A stretch of 64,000 nt of DNA from Pseudomonadota bacterium. Lineage in GTDB: Bacteria > Pseudomonadota > Alphaproteobacteria > Rhizobiales > Xanthobacteraceae. The notes under the pieces were generated by a model, which searched no databases, was not told where the DNA came from, and worked only from the letters and a program-made list of their open reading frames with translations. Below, in pieces: positions 37,979-46,244 of the stretch (position 1 is the stretch's first letter; each line of letters opens with the position of its first letter). The translations under genes and the position numbers were made by a program. The stretch lies in assembly GCA_003576765.1 (NCBI GenBank), contig QEVP01000003.1, positions 80,377-144,376 of the forward strand, written 5' to 3'.

Positions 37979-38436
37979 GCGCGGCGCCGACCGTCTCCAT
38001 TTTCACCGATGGCGCCTGCTCGGGCAATCCGGGGCCGGGCGGCTTCGGCGCCATTTTGCGCTTCGGCACCATCGAGAAGGAGTTGAGTGGCGGCGAGGCA
38101 ATGACCACCAACAACCGCATGGAGTTGCTGGCGGCCATCACGGCGCTGGAAGCCCTGAAGAAGCCGTGCTCGATCGACCTCTATACCGACAGCCAGTATC
38201 TGCGCTCCGGCATCTCGAGCTGGATCCACGGCTGGAAGAAGAACGGCTGGCGCACCGCCGACAAGAAGCCGGTCAAGAACATCGACCTGTGGCAGCGGCT
38301 CGACGCCGCGCTGGCTCCCCACGAGGTGCGCTGGCACTGGGTCAAGGGCCATGCCGGCCATCCCGAGAACGAGCGCGCCGACCAGCTCGCGCGTGACGGG
38401 CTTGCCAGGGCACGGCTCAATCCGGCGGGCGCGTAG
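37975..38436 (+). CDS. rnhA: Ribonuclease HI
   Basis: 153-residue RNase HI that cleaves RNA in RNA-DNA hybrids. The catalytic acids are visible: Asp in [14 protein letters not shown] (residue 12), Glu in NRMELLAAI (about 50), Asp in [12 protein letters not shown] (about 72) and the later Asp in NERADQLA (about 136), with [17 protein letters not shown]. The start is a GTG overlapping the thrB stop. A palindromic repeat begins at the stop codon. Length is normal. Confidence 0.96.
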   Translation: MSAAPTVSIFTDGACSGNPGPGGFGAILRFGTIEKELSGGEAMTTNNRMELLAAITALEALKKPCSIDLYTDSQYLRSGISSWIHGWKKNGWRTADKKPVKNIDLWQRLDAALAPHEVRWHWVKGHAGHPENERADQLARDGLARARLNPAGA

Positions 38437-38604
38437 AGCTTTTCCGCTTCTGATGGAATCAGAAGCGGAGCTCTAGATTATTGTTTTGACGCGTTTTCTT
38501 AGCGCGAACCGGCCGACGCCGGCCAAAGCCGGCTCTGGCCGGCGTAGGCCGGTTTCCACCCTCGGGTCAAGCCCGAGGGCATGCTTCGCTCGAAAACGCT
38601 CTAG
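38436..38604. repeat. Composite palindromic repeat element
   Basis: About 169 bp beginning at the rnhA stop. It contains a perfect 11-bp hairpin (CCGCTTCTGAT, 38444-38454, with ATCAGAAGCGG, 38458-38468), a TAGATTATTGTTTTGACGCG linker, outer arms GCGTTTTCTTAGCGCG and TTCGCTCGAAAACGC, a nested GC-rich hairpin (about 38510-38552, near-perfect), and a CCCTCGGG/CCCGAGGG hairpin at 38559-38579. The AGAAGCGGAGCTCTAGATT block is one I associate with a repeat dispersed in Bradyrhizobiaceae genomes. It may also act as a terminator for the ispH-thrB-rnhA run. Confidence 0.75.
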
Positions 38605-38620
38605 CCGCCGGATCGCTCGC

Positions 38621-39106
38621 TCAGAGCTGTTGCAGCAGCGTATCGCCGCCCGACACCTCGACCTTGCCAGGGCTTTCCTCGACGTTGAGCTTTTCGACCA
38701 CGCCGTCCTTCACCAGCATCGAATAACGCTTCGAGCGCAGGCCGAGACCGTTACCCGACCCGTCGAAGGTCAGGCCGACCGCCTTGGCGAAGTCGGCGTT
38801 GCCGTCGGCCAGAAACAGCACCTCGTCCTTCAGATCGGTGTCGCGTTTCCATGCCTTCATCACGAACACGTCGTTGACCGACACCACCGCGATAGCGTCG
38901 ACACCCTTGGCCTTGATGGCGGCGGCGTTCATGGTGATGCTCGGCATGTGCATCTTGTGGCAGGTGCCGGTATAGGCGCCGGGCACCGCAAACAACGCCA
39001 CGGTCTTGCCCTTGAAGATGTCGTCGGTGGTTTTCGCCTGCGGGCCGTCGTCCGTCATGATCCGGAAGGTGGCCTGCGGCAGCCGTTCGCCCTGCTTGAT
39101 CGTCAT
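38621..39106 (-). CDS. Peroxiredoxin (Prx5/AhpC-TSA type)
   Basis: 161-residue peroxiredoxin of the Prx5 group that reduces peroxides by a cysteine thiol. The catalytic motif is ALFAVPGAYTGTCHKMHMPSI near residue 47, the peroxidatic cysteine being in YTGTC. No obvious partner cysteine is present, so a glutaredoxin or thiol partner is likely. The start MTIKQGERLP matches the family; an ATG 24 nt upstream is possible. It is the last chromosomal gene before the island junction. Confidence 0.9.
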   Translation of the reverse strand: MTIKQGERLPQATFRIMTDDGPQAKTTDDIFKGKTVALFAVPGAYTGTCHKMHMPSITMNAAAIKAKGVDAIAVVSVNDVFVMKAWKRDTDLKDEVLFLADGNADFAKAVGLTFDGSGNGLGLRSKRYSMLVKDGVVEKLNVEESPGKVEVSGGDTLLQQL

Positions 39107-39350
39107 GCCTTTGGTCCCTGTGATCGCCATGAATGGTGAGGTGAATGGTGCGATGGCGCGCCTGTGGCGAAGCGCGCCGCTTCCGATACCTCGCTGCGGA
39201 CGGGCCGCACGTCAAGGTGAAAAAATGGAGCCTACCGAAGGCGCCAACCGCTGGTGTGGGGTGAACAACCCGCCGTTTCCATCCATCCGCACGACGGCGG
39301 GACGGATAACGATGGGCACAGAATTTGGGCGACGATCCGATGAGAGGTTT
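39107..39350. other. Intergenic DNA between peroxiredoxin and the island junction
   Basis: About 244 bp with no supportable gene. It should carry the peroxiredoxin promoter reading leftwards. Short open frames here overlap on several strands and have no ribosome site. The chromosomal part presumably ends at the tRNA remnant that begins at 39351. Confidence 0.5.
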
Positions 39351-39395
39351 TGGCGCACCCGACACGATTCGAACGTGTGACCTTTGCCTTCGGAG
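39351..39395 (-). other. Attachment site: 3' half of a tRNA-Arg(CCG) gene
   Basis: Read on the minus strand, the last 45 bases of a tRNA are present: anticodon-loop sequence CTCCGAA (anticodon CCG), GGCAA, AGGTC, a T-arm ACACG-TTCGAAT-CGTGT, acceptor strand CGGGTGC, then GCCA. The 5' stem sequence preceding the anticodon loop does not pair (AATTG instead of TTGCC), so the tRNA is cut at the loop. This is the classic remnant left by a tRNA-targeting integrase. The intact tRNA should be at the far (right) end of the element. Confidence 0.82.
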
Positions 39396-39519
39396 CAATT
39401 TGTCCTGGCTATCCGAAATGCACGCTAGGACACGCCATGATACTACAACCCGACTTTCATCCGGCTGCTTCCGTGGTGCTTCCGCGGAAACAGCCCGCTC
39501 TCCAGGGGGAAATCGCGTA

Positions 39520-40875
39520 ATGGCCAAGCTCACGAAACGAGTCGTGGATGCTGCCGTAGCCCGCGAGAAGGACTACTTCATCTGGGACGACGAACTTCCC
39601 GGCTTCGGCCTTCGCATCTTCGCGTCCGGTAAACGCAGCTACCTTATCCAATACCGCGCCGCAGGTCGAACCCGCCGCTTCACAATCGGCCTTCATGGCG
39701 TGTGGACGGCGGAGACAGCCCGGCAGGAAGCTAAGGTGCAACTCGGTCGCGTCGCACAGGGTGATAACCCCTCCGAGGAACGCCTGCTGGATCATCAGGC
39801 GATCACCGTCAAAGAACTGTGCGCGATGTATCTCAAGGACCTCGAAGCCGGTCTCATTCTCGGAAAGGGAGGCCGACCGAAAAAGGCAACGACCATCGTC
39901 AGCGATACCGGTCGCATTCATCGACACATCATTCCGCTGATCGGCACGCGCCGGGTAAAGGATCTCGTCAAAGCCGACATGACCAAGGTGTTGAAGGACA
40001 TCATGGCGGGCAAGACGGCAGTGTCGGTGAAGACCAAGAAGCTGCGCGGCAAGTCCGTCGTGACAGGCGGCGCCGGTACGGCCACGCGGACGCTCGGACT
40101 CGTCGGCGGCATTTTCACCTACGCCATGGAGGCAGGGATCATCACGGCCAATCCCGTGCACGGCATCCGCAAGCCCAAGGACAATGTCCGCGACCGTCGT
40201 CTCACCGAGGCGGAGTACCGCACGCTCGGCGAGATTCTGCGCGAAGCGGCCGAAACCCCGAAATATGGGATAACGGTCGAGATCATCCGACAGATCGCGC
40301 TCACCGGCTGCCGCCGAAGCGAGATGATCGGTCTCAAGTGGACCGAGGCGGACACTGACGCGAGCTGCATGCGTCTGGAGGATAGTAAGGAAGGCGCCTC
40401 CATCCGTCCTATCGGCCTCGCCGTGGTCGAGTATCTAGAGGAACGCCGCAAGACCGCGACGGGCAGCTATGTCTTCCCCGGCCAGGGCGAGGACAACGCC
40501 TTTGGCGGATTCCCCAATCACTGGCGGCAGATTTTCCGGGACTCGCCGCTGGCAGATGTAACGCCGCACGTCCTGCGTCACAGCTTCGCCAGCATCGCAA
40601 ACGATCTCGGCTTCACCGAGGTCACCATCGCCGCGCTGGTCGGTCACTCAAAGGGGACCGTCACGAGCAAATACATCCATTCGCTCGACACCGCCCTCAT
40701 CATGGCCGCCGACACTATCTCCGGCTACGTTCAGGGGCTGCTCGATGGGGTCAAGTTCAAGCAGACCGCCTACGCTCTAGATCGGAATTCCCGAAAGGCC
40801 GCACTTTCTCACTTCCTCAAGAAGGCGGTGGAAGACCCCAGCGGGGACAGACAAGATTTGCCCTTGGCCGCTTAG
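39520..40875 (+). CDS. Tyrosine recombinase/integrase
   Basis: 451-residue phage/ICE-type integrase with an N-terminal DUF4102 arm-binding domain (LPGFGLRIFASGKRSYLIQYR), a core-binding domain and a C-terminal catalytic domain. Catalytic residues: Arg in TGCRRSEM, the HVLRHSFAS block (His and Arg), GHSKGTVTSKYIH with His and the nucleophilic Tyr. The ATG at 39520 follows AGGGGGAA. A longer open frame upstream crosses the tRNA remnant and is not coding. The gene lies 124 bp from the attachment site, as expected for the enzyme that inserted this element. Confidence 0.92.
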   Translation: MAKLTKRVVDAAVAREKDYFIWDDELPGFGLRIFASGKRSYLIQYRAAGRTRRFTIGLHGVWTAETARQEAKVQLGRVAQGDNPSEERLLDHQAITVKELCAMYLKDLEAGLILGKGGRPKKATTIVSDTGRIHRHIIPLIGTRRVKDLVKADMTKVLKDIMAGKTAVSVKTKKLRGKSVVTGGAGTATRTLGLVGGIFTYAMEAGIITANPVHGIRKPKDNVRDRRLTEAEYRTLGEILREAAETPKYGITVEIIRQIALTGCRRSEMIGLKWTEADTDASCMRLEDSKEGASIRPIGLAVVEYLEERRKTATGSYVFPGQGEDNAFGGFPNHWRQIFRDSPLADVTPHVLRHSFASIANDLGFTEVTIAALVGHSKGTVTSKYIHSLDTALIMAADTISGYVQGLLDGVKFKQTAYALDRNSRKAALSHFLKKAVEDPSGDRQDLPLAA

Positions 40876-41010
40876 GCGATTTGACGAGTTGATGGGATAG
40901 CGAGCTGGACTCTCCGTCGGGCTCGCTTCCCGCTTTCTGTCGCGGCTAGGCATAGGCCCGGCATAACCTGCCATTCTCCATAAGGACAACTCGTGCCTCT
41001 GGACTCACCA

Positions 41011-41038
41011 CCATATGTCGATTAGTCTCGACATATGG
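41011..41038 (+). promoter_or_regulatory. Probable ArsR operator overlapping the arsR start codon
   Basis: A perfect inverted repeat, CCATATGTCGA (41011-41021) and TCGACATATGG (41028-41038), spaced by 6 bp. The arsR ATG is at 41035, inside the right arm. No Shine-Dalgarno sequence precedes that ATG. The symmetry suits an ArsR dimer, and its position would block initiation of an arsR message. Operator assignment is inferred from position and symmetry. Confidence 0.7.
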
Positions 41039-41406
41039 AATCAGATGCCGCCATCCTTGCGTTCGCCGCGCTCGCGCAACCGACCCGCCTCGACGTGTTC
41101 CGCCTGCTGGCGGAGCACGAACCGGACGGATTAGCTGCAGGCGACATCGCCCGCCGGTTGGACGTCCCGCACAACACCATGTCGACGCATCTTGCGACGC
41201 TGACGCGCGCCGGCCTGATCGAGGCCGAGCGGCACAGCCGCTCGATCATCTATCGGGCAAGGCTCGAGGCTGTGCATGCGCTCACCAGCTTCCTCGTCAA
41301 GGACTGCTGCGGCGGCCGCCCCCAGATCTGCGCGCCGCTGATCGCCGATCTGTCCCCCTGCTGCCCACCGCAAATCCTCGCCGACAAGGAGGCCGCCCAT
41401 GACTGA
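41035..41406 (+). CDS. arsR: ArsR family arsenical repressor
   Basis: 123-residue winged-helix repressor. It begins LAFAALAQPTRLDVFRLLAEHEPDGLAAGDIARRLDVPHNTMSTHLATLTRAGLI, the DNA-binding helices being at about residues 36-60. The metalloid-sensing cysteines are C-terminal (VKDCCGGRPQIC and SPCCPP), as in the ArsR group that binds As(III) near the C-terminus, not on helix 3. The first in-frame ATG, at 41035, gives a family-like N-terminus. It overlaps arsC by 8 nt and heads the operon. Confidence 0.92.
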   Translation: MESDAAILAFAALAQPTRLDVFRLLAEHEPDGLAAGDIARRLDVPHNTMSTHLATLTRAGLIEAERHSRSIIYRARLEAVHALTSFLVKDCCGGRPQICAPLIADLSPCCPPQILADKEAAHD

Positions 41407-41926
41407 CCGCATCTACAATGTCCTGTTCCTCTGCACGGGGAATTCGGCCCGCTCGATCCTGGCCGAGAGCATTCTGGCCAAGGACGGCGCTGGTCGCTTC
41501 CATGCCTTCTCGGCCGGGAGCATGCCCAAGGGCGCGGTCAACCCGTTCGCCCTGAAGGTGCTCGGAAGCTTCGACTATCCGACCGAAGGCTTCCGCTCGA
41601 AGAGCTGGGAGGAGTTCGCCCAACCCGGCGCACCTGTCATGGATTTCGTCTTCACCGTCTGCGACAACGCCGCCGGCGAAGCCTGCCCGGTCTGGCCCGG
41701 CCAGCCGATGACCGCGCATTGGGGCATCGAAGATCCCGCTGCCGTCGTCGGACGGGACATCGAAAAGGAAAAGGCGTTCGTCGCCGCCTTCCGCTACATG
41801 CGAAACCGGATTTCCGTCTTGACGGCTCTGCCGGTGGCCAGCCTCGACAAGGCTGCGCTTGGCACCAAGCTGCGCGAGATCGGCCGCAGCGAAGGCGCAA
41901 CCTCGCCGCGCCCTGACGTTGCGTGA
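41399..41926 (+). CDS. arsC: Arsenate reductase, low-molecular-weight phosphatase type
   Basis: 175-residue ArsC of the LMW-PTP fold that reduces arsenate to arsenite. The N-terminal catalytic loop is VLFLCTGNSARSILAE with the nucleophile Cys at about residue 12. Further blocks are the conserved FSAGSMPKGAVNPFAL, FVFTVCDNAAGEACPVWPGQPMTAHWGIEDPA, where two further cysteines could shuttle the disulfide as in thioredoxin-linked ArsC. The C-terminal tail is short and charged. It lies between arsR and a second, unrelated arsC gene. Confidence 0.92.
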   Translation: MTDRIYNVLFLCTGNSARSILAESILAKDGAGRFHAFSAGSMPKGAVNPFALKVLGSFDYPTEGFRSKSWEEFAQPGAPVMDFVFTVCDNAAGEACPVWPGQPMTAHWGIEDPAAVVGRDIEKEKAFVAAFRYMRNRISVLTALPVASLDKAALGTKLREIGRSEGATSPRPDVA

Positions 41927-41934
41927 GGCCGATC

Positions 41935-42360
41935 ATGGACGTCATCATCTACCACAACCCCGAGTGCGGCACGTCGCGCAATACGCTGGGTCTGATCCGC
42001 AATTCCGGCGTCGAGCCGCATGTCATCGAATATCTCAAGACGCCGCCGAGCCGCACGATGCTTGAGCAGCTCATCGCGCGCATGGAAATCTCCGTTCGCG
42101 CGCTGCTGCGCGAGAAGGGCACGCCTTATGCCGAGCTTGGCCTGGACGACCCGGCGCTGAGCGACGCGCAAGTTCTCGACGCCATGATGGCGCATCCCAT
42201 TCTCATCAATCGTCCGATCGTAGTCACGCCGGAAGGGGTGAGGCTGTGCCGGCCGTCCGAGGACGTGCTGGACCTGCTGCCGCCGCAGCGCGGGGCATTC
42301 GTCAAGGAAGACGGCGAGCGGGTGATCGACGAACACGGCCGCCGCGTCGCGACGGCCTGA
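41935..42360 (+). CDS. arsC: Arsenate reductase, glutaredoxin-dependent ArsC
   Basis: 141-residue ArsC of the glutaredoxin-coupled (plasmid R773-type) family. The catalytic motif is YHNPECGTSRNTLGLIRNSG with Cys near residue 11, and the substrate-binding stretch VIEYLKTPPSRTML and HPILINRPIVVTPEGVRLCRPSE also match. It is unrelated in fold to the preceding arsC, so the operon has two separate routes to reduce arsenate. The ATG at 41935 is chosen; it follows the upstream stop by 8 bp. Confidence 0.93.
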   Translation: MDVIIYHNPECGTSRNTLGLIRNSGVEPHVIEYLKTPPSRTMLEQLIARMEISVRALLREKGTPYAELGLDDPALSDAQVLDAMMAHPILINRPIVVTPEGVRLCRPSEDVLDLLPPQRGAFVKEDGERVIDEHGRRVATA

Positions 42361-42369
42361 GGAAAGTCC

Positions 42370-43425
42370 ATGTCCACCTTTGAACGCTATCTCACCCTCT
42401 GGGTCGCCCTGTGCATCGTCGTGGGCATTGGCCTCGGCCATCTGATGCCGAGCGTCTTCCATGCCATCGGCGCGGCCGAGATCGCCAAGGTCAATCTGCC
42501 GGTCGCGGCGCTGATCTGGCTTATGATCGTGCCGATGCTGGTCAAGATCGACTTCGCCGCTCTCGGCCAGGTCAAGGAACACTGGCGCGGCATTGGCGTC
42601 ACGCTGTTCGTCAACTGGGCGGTCAAGCCCTTCTCGATGGCGGCGCTCGGGTGGCTATTCATCGGCTATCTGTTCCGGCCCTACCTGCCGGCGGACCAGA
42701 TCGACTCCTATATCGCCGGCCTCATCATCCTCGCCGCCGCGCCTTGCACGGCCATGGTCTTCGTCTGGTCGAACCTCACCAAAGGCGAGCCGCATTTCAC
42801 GCTGTCGCAAGTCGCGCTCAACGACACCATCATGGTGTTCGCCTTCGCGCCCGTCGTCGGCTTGCTGCTCGGCCTGTCGGCCATCACCGTGCCATGGGAC
42901 ACGCTGGTCCTGTCCGTCGCGCTGTATATCGTCGTGCCGGTGATCGCCGCGCAGATACTGCGACGCCGGCTACTCGCCACTGGCGGCGAGCCGGCGCTGA
43001 AGCGCTTTCTTGACCGCCTTCAGCCACTGTCGCTGGTGGCGCTGCTCGCCACGCTCGTCCTGCTCTTCGGCTTCCAGGGCGAACAGATCCTCGCCCAGCC
43101 GCTGGTGATCGCGCTGCTCGCCGTGCCGATCCTGATCCAGGTCTATTTCAACTCCGGCCTTGCCTATCTCCTCAACCGGCTGACTGGCGAGCAGCATTGC
43201 GTCGCCGGGCCGTCGGCGCTGATCGGGGCATCTAACTTCTTCGAGCTCGCCGTCGCCGCCGCCATCAGTCTATTCGGCTTTCAGTCCGGTGCGGCGCTCG
43301 CCACCGTGGTCGGCGTGCTGATCGAGGTGCCCGTGATGCTCTCCGTCGTCTGGATCGTGAACCGCTCGAAAGGCTGGTACGAGCGCGGCGAAAAGCCCCG
43401 GGGCGTGGCTGAGGCGAAGCGCTGA
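42370..43425 (+). CDS. acr3: Arsenite efflux transporter Acr3
   Basis: 351-residue membrane protein with ten helices, of the ACR3 arsenite-efflux family. The [44 protein letters not shown] block (about residues 117-160), with the conserved Cys, and the [47 protein letters not shown] block (about 283-335) are diagnostic. It exports arsenite by proton exchange in the family. It overlaps arsH downstream by one base. Confidence 0.95.
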   Translation: MSTFERYLTLWVALCIVVGIGLGHLMPSVFHAIGAAEIAKVNLPVAALIWLMIVPMLVKIDFAALGQVKEHWRGIGVTLFVNWAVKPFSMAALGWLFIGYLFRPYLPADQIDSYIAGLIILAAAPCTAMVFVWSNLTKGEPHFTLSQVALNDTIMVFAFAPVVGLLLGLSAITVPWDTLVLSVALYIVVPVIAAQILRRRLLATGGEPALKRFLDRLQPLSLVALLATLVLLFGFQGEQILAQPLVIALLAVPILIQVYFNSGLAYLLNRLTGEQHCVAGPSALIGASNFFELAVAAAISLFGFQSGAALATVVGVLIEVPVMLSVVWIVNRSKGWYERGEKPRGVAEAKR

Positions 43426-44138
43426 TGCTGCGCGATCTTTCCAACGTCGATGGTGCATGCCTGGACGTGCCGACAATCGACCGTCTTCGGGCAGCGCCCT
43501 CGACCCATCCGCCGCGCATCCTCCTGCTCTACGGCTCGCTGCGCGAGCGCTCCTACAGCCGGTTTCTCACCCTGGAGGCAGAGCGCCTGCTGAAACACTT
43601 CGGCGCGGAAACGCGCATCTTCGACCCGCATGGCCTGCCGTTGCCGGACGGCGCCGACGTCAACCATCCGAAGGTCAAGGAATTGCGGGAACTCTCGCTC
43701 TGGTCAGAAGGTCAGGTCTGGACGAGTCCGGAACGGCACGGCGCGATGAGCGGGGTGATGAAGGCGCAGATCGATTGGATTCCGCTCTCGGTCGGTGCAG
43801 TGCGGCCGACCCAAGGGCGCACGCTCGCCGTCATGCAGGTGTCCGGAGGCTCGCAAAGCTTTAATGCCGTCAATCAGATGCGGGTGCTGGGCCGCTGGAT
43901 GCGCATGGTGACGATCCCCAACCAGTCCTCCGTCGCCAAAGCCTTTCAGGAGTTCGACGAAGCAGGTCGGATGAAACCGTCATCCTATTATGATCGGGTG
44001 GTCGACGTGATGGAGGAACTGGTGAAGTTCACGCTGCTGACACGCGATGTCTCTTCCTACCTGACCGACCGCTATTCCGAGCGCAAGGAGAGCGGTGAGG
44101 CTCTGATGCGGCGGGTCAATCTGACGGCAGCGACCTGA
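43425..44138 (+). CDS. arsH: ArsH, organoarsenical-related FMN reductase
   Basis: 237-residue NADPH-dependent FMN reductase (flavodoxin-like) of the ArsH family. Blocks [63 protein letters not shown] and [29 protein letters not shown] are typical, with a C-terminal [23 protein letters not shown]. Family members oxidise trivalent methyl-arsenicals or reduce quinones and chromate. It ends the ars operon; a 66-bp gap then precedes chrA. Confidence 0.93.
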   Translation: MLRDLSNVDGACLDVPTIDRLRAAPSTHPPRILLLYGSLRERSYSRFLTLEAERLLKHFGAETRIFDPHGLPLPDGADVNHPKVKELRELSLWSEGQVWTSPERHGAMSGVMKAQIDWIPLSVGAVRPTQGRTLAVMQVSGGSQSFNAVNQMRVLGRWMRMVTIPNQSSVAKAFQEFDEAGRMKPSSYYDRVVDVMEELVKFTLLTRDVSSYLTDRYSERKESGEALMRRVNLTAAT

Positions 44139-44204
44139 GTATTCGGAACAACGCCAATCGTATCTCATCGTTGGCGAGAGTGACCAATCAACGAGACCGC
44201 CTGA

Positions 44205-45404
44205 ATGGATCAAAGCCCCCAGCAGTCAAAGGCCAGCGCCGCCGAAGTTTTCCGCGTCTTCCTGAAGCTGGGGCTCACCTCCTTCGGCGGTCCGATCGCG
44301 CATCTGGGTTATTTCCGGGACGAGCTGGTGACGCGTCGAAAATGGCTGAGCGAAAGCGCTTATGCCGATCTGGTCGCGCTATGTCAGTTCCTGCCCGGCC
44401 CGGCCTCCAGCCAGGTCGGCTTTGCGCTTGGTTTGACGCGCGCGGGATGGCTCGGGGCATTTGCGGCCTTCCTCGCCTTCACCTTACCATCGGCTCTGAT
44501 CCTTCTCGCGCTCGCCATGACGGCAACGCGGCTGGAAAGCCCGCTTGCCCTTGGCGTCCTGCATGGTCTCAAGATCGTCGCCGTCGCCATCGTGGCGCAG
44601 GCGGTGTGGGGCATGGCAAGAAATCTCTGCCCCGACAAGGAGCGCGCCACGATCGCGGTCGCGGCTGTGCTTCTGCTCGCGTGGGCACCGGGTGCCATCG
44701 GAATGATGGGCGCCATTCTCCTCGGCGCAATCGCCGGGTTGGTCCTCAGCAAGGGACAGGTCACGACCGGCGCGCATCTGCCGGTCCCGGTTTCGCGGAA
44801 AGCCGGACTGACGGCCTTTGCGCTGTTTGCCGTCTTACTGATTGGCCTGCCGCTCTTGGCCGCACAGGCGCAAGGATGGGCGCTGGCCGACAGCTTCTAT
44901 CGTGCTGGCTCTCTGGTCTTCGGTGGTGGGCATGTCGTGCTGCCGCTCTTGCAGGCCGAAACCGTCACGCCGGGATGGGTGTCCGACGACGCCTTCCTTG
45001 CGGGCTATGGCGCGGCGCAGGCCGTGCCGGGACCGCTCTTCACCTTCGCCGCCTGGCTCGGGGCGGTCATGGGACCGGCGCCGAACGGCGTTGCCGGTGC
45101 GGCGATCGCTCTTGTCTCACTCTTCCTGCCGGGCTTCCTCATCCTGATCGGGGCGCTCCCCTTCTGGGATCGGTTGCGCCGCACGACATGGGCGCAGTCG
45201 GCCATGCAAGGCGCCAATGCCGCTGTCGTCGGCATCCTCGGCGCGGCGTTGTATTCGCCTGTCTTCACCAGCGCGATCGGCGGCATGCCGGACTTCGCGC
45301 TGGCTCTGGTTTGCTTTGTGGCACTGATGGCCTGGAAAGCCCCACCATGGGTTGTCGTATTGCTCGCAGCAGGGGGCGGAGCTGCGCTTGACTCCGTGAT
45401 GTGA
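44205..45404 (+). CDS. chrA: Chromate efflux transporter ChrA
   Basis: 399-residue membrane protein of the chromate ion transporter (CHR) family with two homologous halves. Signature blocks are FLKLGLTSFGGPIAHLGYFRDELV, LCQFLPGPASSQVGFALG and the second copy FGGGHVVLPLLQAETV with YGAAQAVPGPLFTFAAWLG. It pumps chromate out of the cell. It is on the same strand as the ars genes, after 66 bp, and could be co-transcribed, though no arsenic function is known. It converges on the CoiA-like gene. Confidence 0.93.
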   Translation: MDQSPQQSKASAAEVFRVFLKLGLTSFGGPIAHLGYFRDELVTRRKWLSESAYADLVALCQFLPGPASSQVGFALGLTRAGWLGAFAAFLAFTLPSALILLALAMTATRLESPLALGVLHGLKIVAVAIVAQAVWGMARNLCPDKERATIAVAAVLLLAWAPGAIGMMGAILLGAIAGLVLSKGQVTTGAHLPVPVSRKAGLTAFALFAVLLIGLPLLAAQAQGWALADSFYRAGSLVFGGGHVVLPLLQAETVTPGWVSDDAFLAGYGAAQAVPGPLFTFAAWLGAVMGPAPNGVAGAAIALVSLFLPGFLILIGALPFWDRLRRTTWAQSAMQGANAAVVGILGAALYSPVFTSAIGGMPDFALALVCFVALMAWKAPPWVVVLLAAGGGAALDSVM

Positions 45405-45534
45405 GGGGGTTTCGGTCACGCGCGCCATGTTCGGGCTCCGATGCGCGCGAGCTGGCGCCCAAGGGGTTACGCGCGCGAGACTTCTTTTATCCCTACGGTC
45501 ACATCGATGATCTCGGGGTCAAGTCGCGTGACCT

Positions 45535-46242
45535 TCACTGAGGCGTCGCGCTGTCCTCCCACCGAACGGCCCGCAGAAACTCGTCACGCGACAATGCACA
45601 GAGAGCAAACTCACCACGCCGGAAAGGGCCGCCCAACCGAGAGGCGACGCCCTGACCGGCGAGGTAAAAGATGTAGGGACCTGCATTGAAGAAGACGTGG
45701 GCGCTTGCGCGCTTCCACTTCTCGATGAACTGTTTGCTCGGTCCCATCCAGCGCATGACCGCGAATTCCTTGCCGTCGAGGTTTACGACGCGCGAGCCGA
45801 AATCGAGCGACATGCTGAAGTAGGTTCCGAGAAAGGAGCTTTCGCTGTGGATGTGGACCAGCCAAAACATCCGATGCCCTTGCCGATAGAAGGCCTCGCG
45901 CGCGTTGCGTTCGTCCTCACTGATCGAGGAATGCTGCAACTCGAGCACGGTCGCGCGAGAGGTGCCGCTGCCGACCAGCACATCGGCGCGATGCAGTTCG
46001 CCGGTCATCGGATCGCGCAGGGCGATCTCGCGGCACGACATATCGAAAAGTTCTTTCCAGCCGAGGTGCCAAGGCCCTTCAGGCTCGCTCCACGGATCGC
46101 AGTCTCCGGCCTTGTGCCGCCAGTGGGGCGTGTTTTCGACGGGCATCACCGCGGTCAGCAGACCGCCGCAGTCACGGCAGGTGGTGCGCTCGCCCTTGGC
46201 GAGCGGCGCACGCTTCTGATCACCGACGCAAGCATAGAGCAT
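45535..46242 (-). CDS. CoiA-like nuclease (competence-protein family)
   Basis: 235-residue protein resembling the CoiA family, known from natural competence and also from defence-type islands. It has a possible zinc knuckle (TTCRDCGG near residue 20), a PHWRHKAGDCDPWSEPEGPWHLGWKELF block and a PD-(D/E)xK-like core ADVLVGSGTSRATVLELQHSSISEDERNAREAFYR (about residues 85-120), where ExQ replaces ExK as in other CoiA members. Its start is 2 bp after the helicase C-part stop, so it is the last gene of the five-gene defence run. Nuclease activity is inferred from the fold. Confidence 0.75.
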   Translation of the reverse strand: MLYACVGDQKRAPLAKGERTTCRDCGGLLTAVMPVENTPHWRHKAGDCDPWSEPEGPWHLGWKELFDMSCREIALRDPMTGELHRADVLVGSGTSRATVLELQHSSISEDERNAREAFYRQGHRMFWLVHIHSESSFLGTYFSMSLDFGSRVVNLDGKEFAVMRWMGPSKQFIEKWKRASAHVFFNAGPYIFYLAGQGVASRLGGPFRRGEFALCALSRDEFLRAVRWEDSATPQ

Positions 46243-46244
46243 GT

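Noticed and set aside
39351..39430. A complete tRNA gene
   Set aside because: Only the 3' half, from the anticodon loop on, is present; the D-arm and the 5' acceptor strand are missing.
39325..39519. N-terminal extension of the integrase frame through the tRNA remnant
   Set aside because: It reads through the attachment site and encodes no integrase sequence. The ATG at 39520 has a good ribosome site and the family N-terminus.
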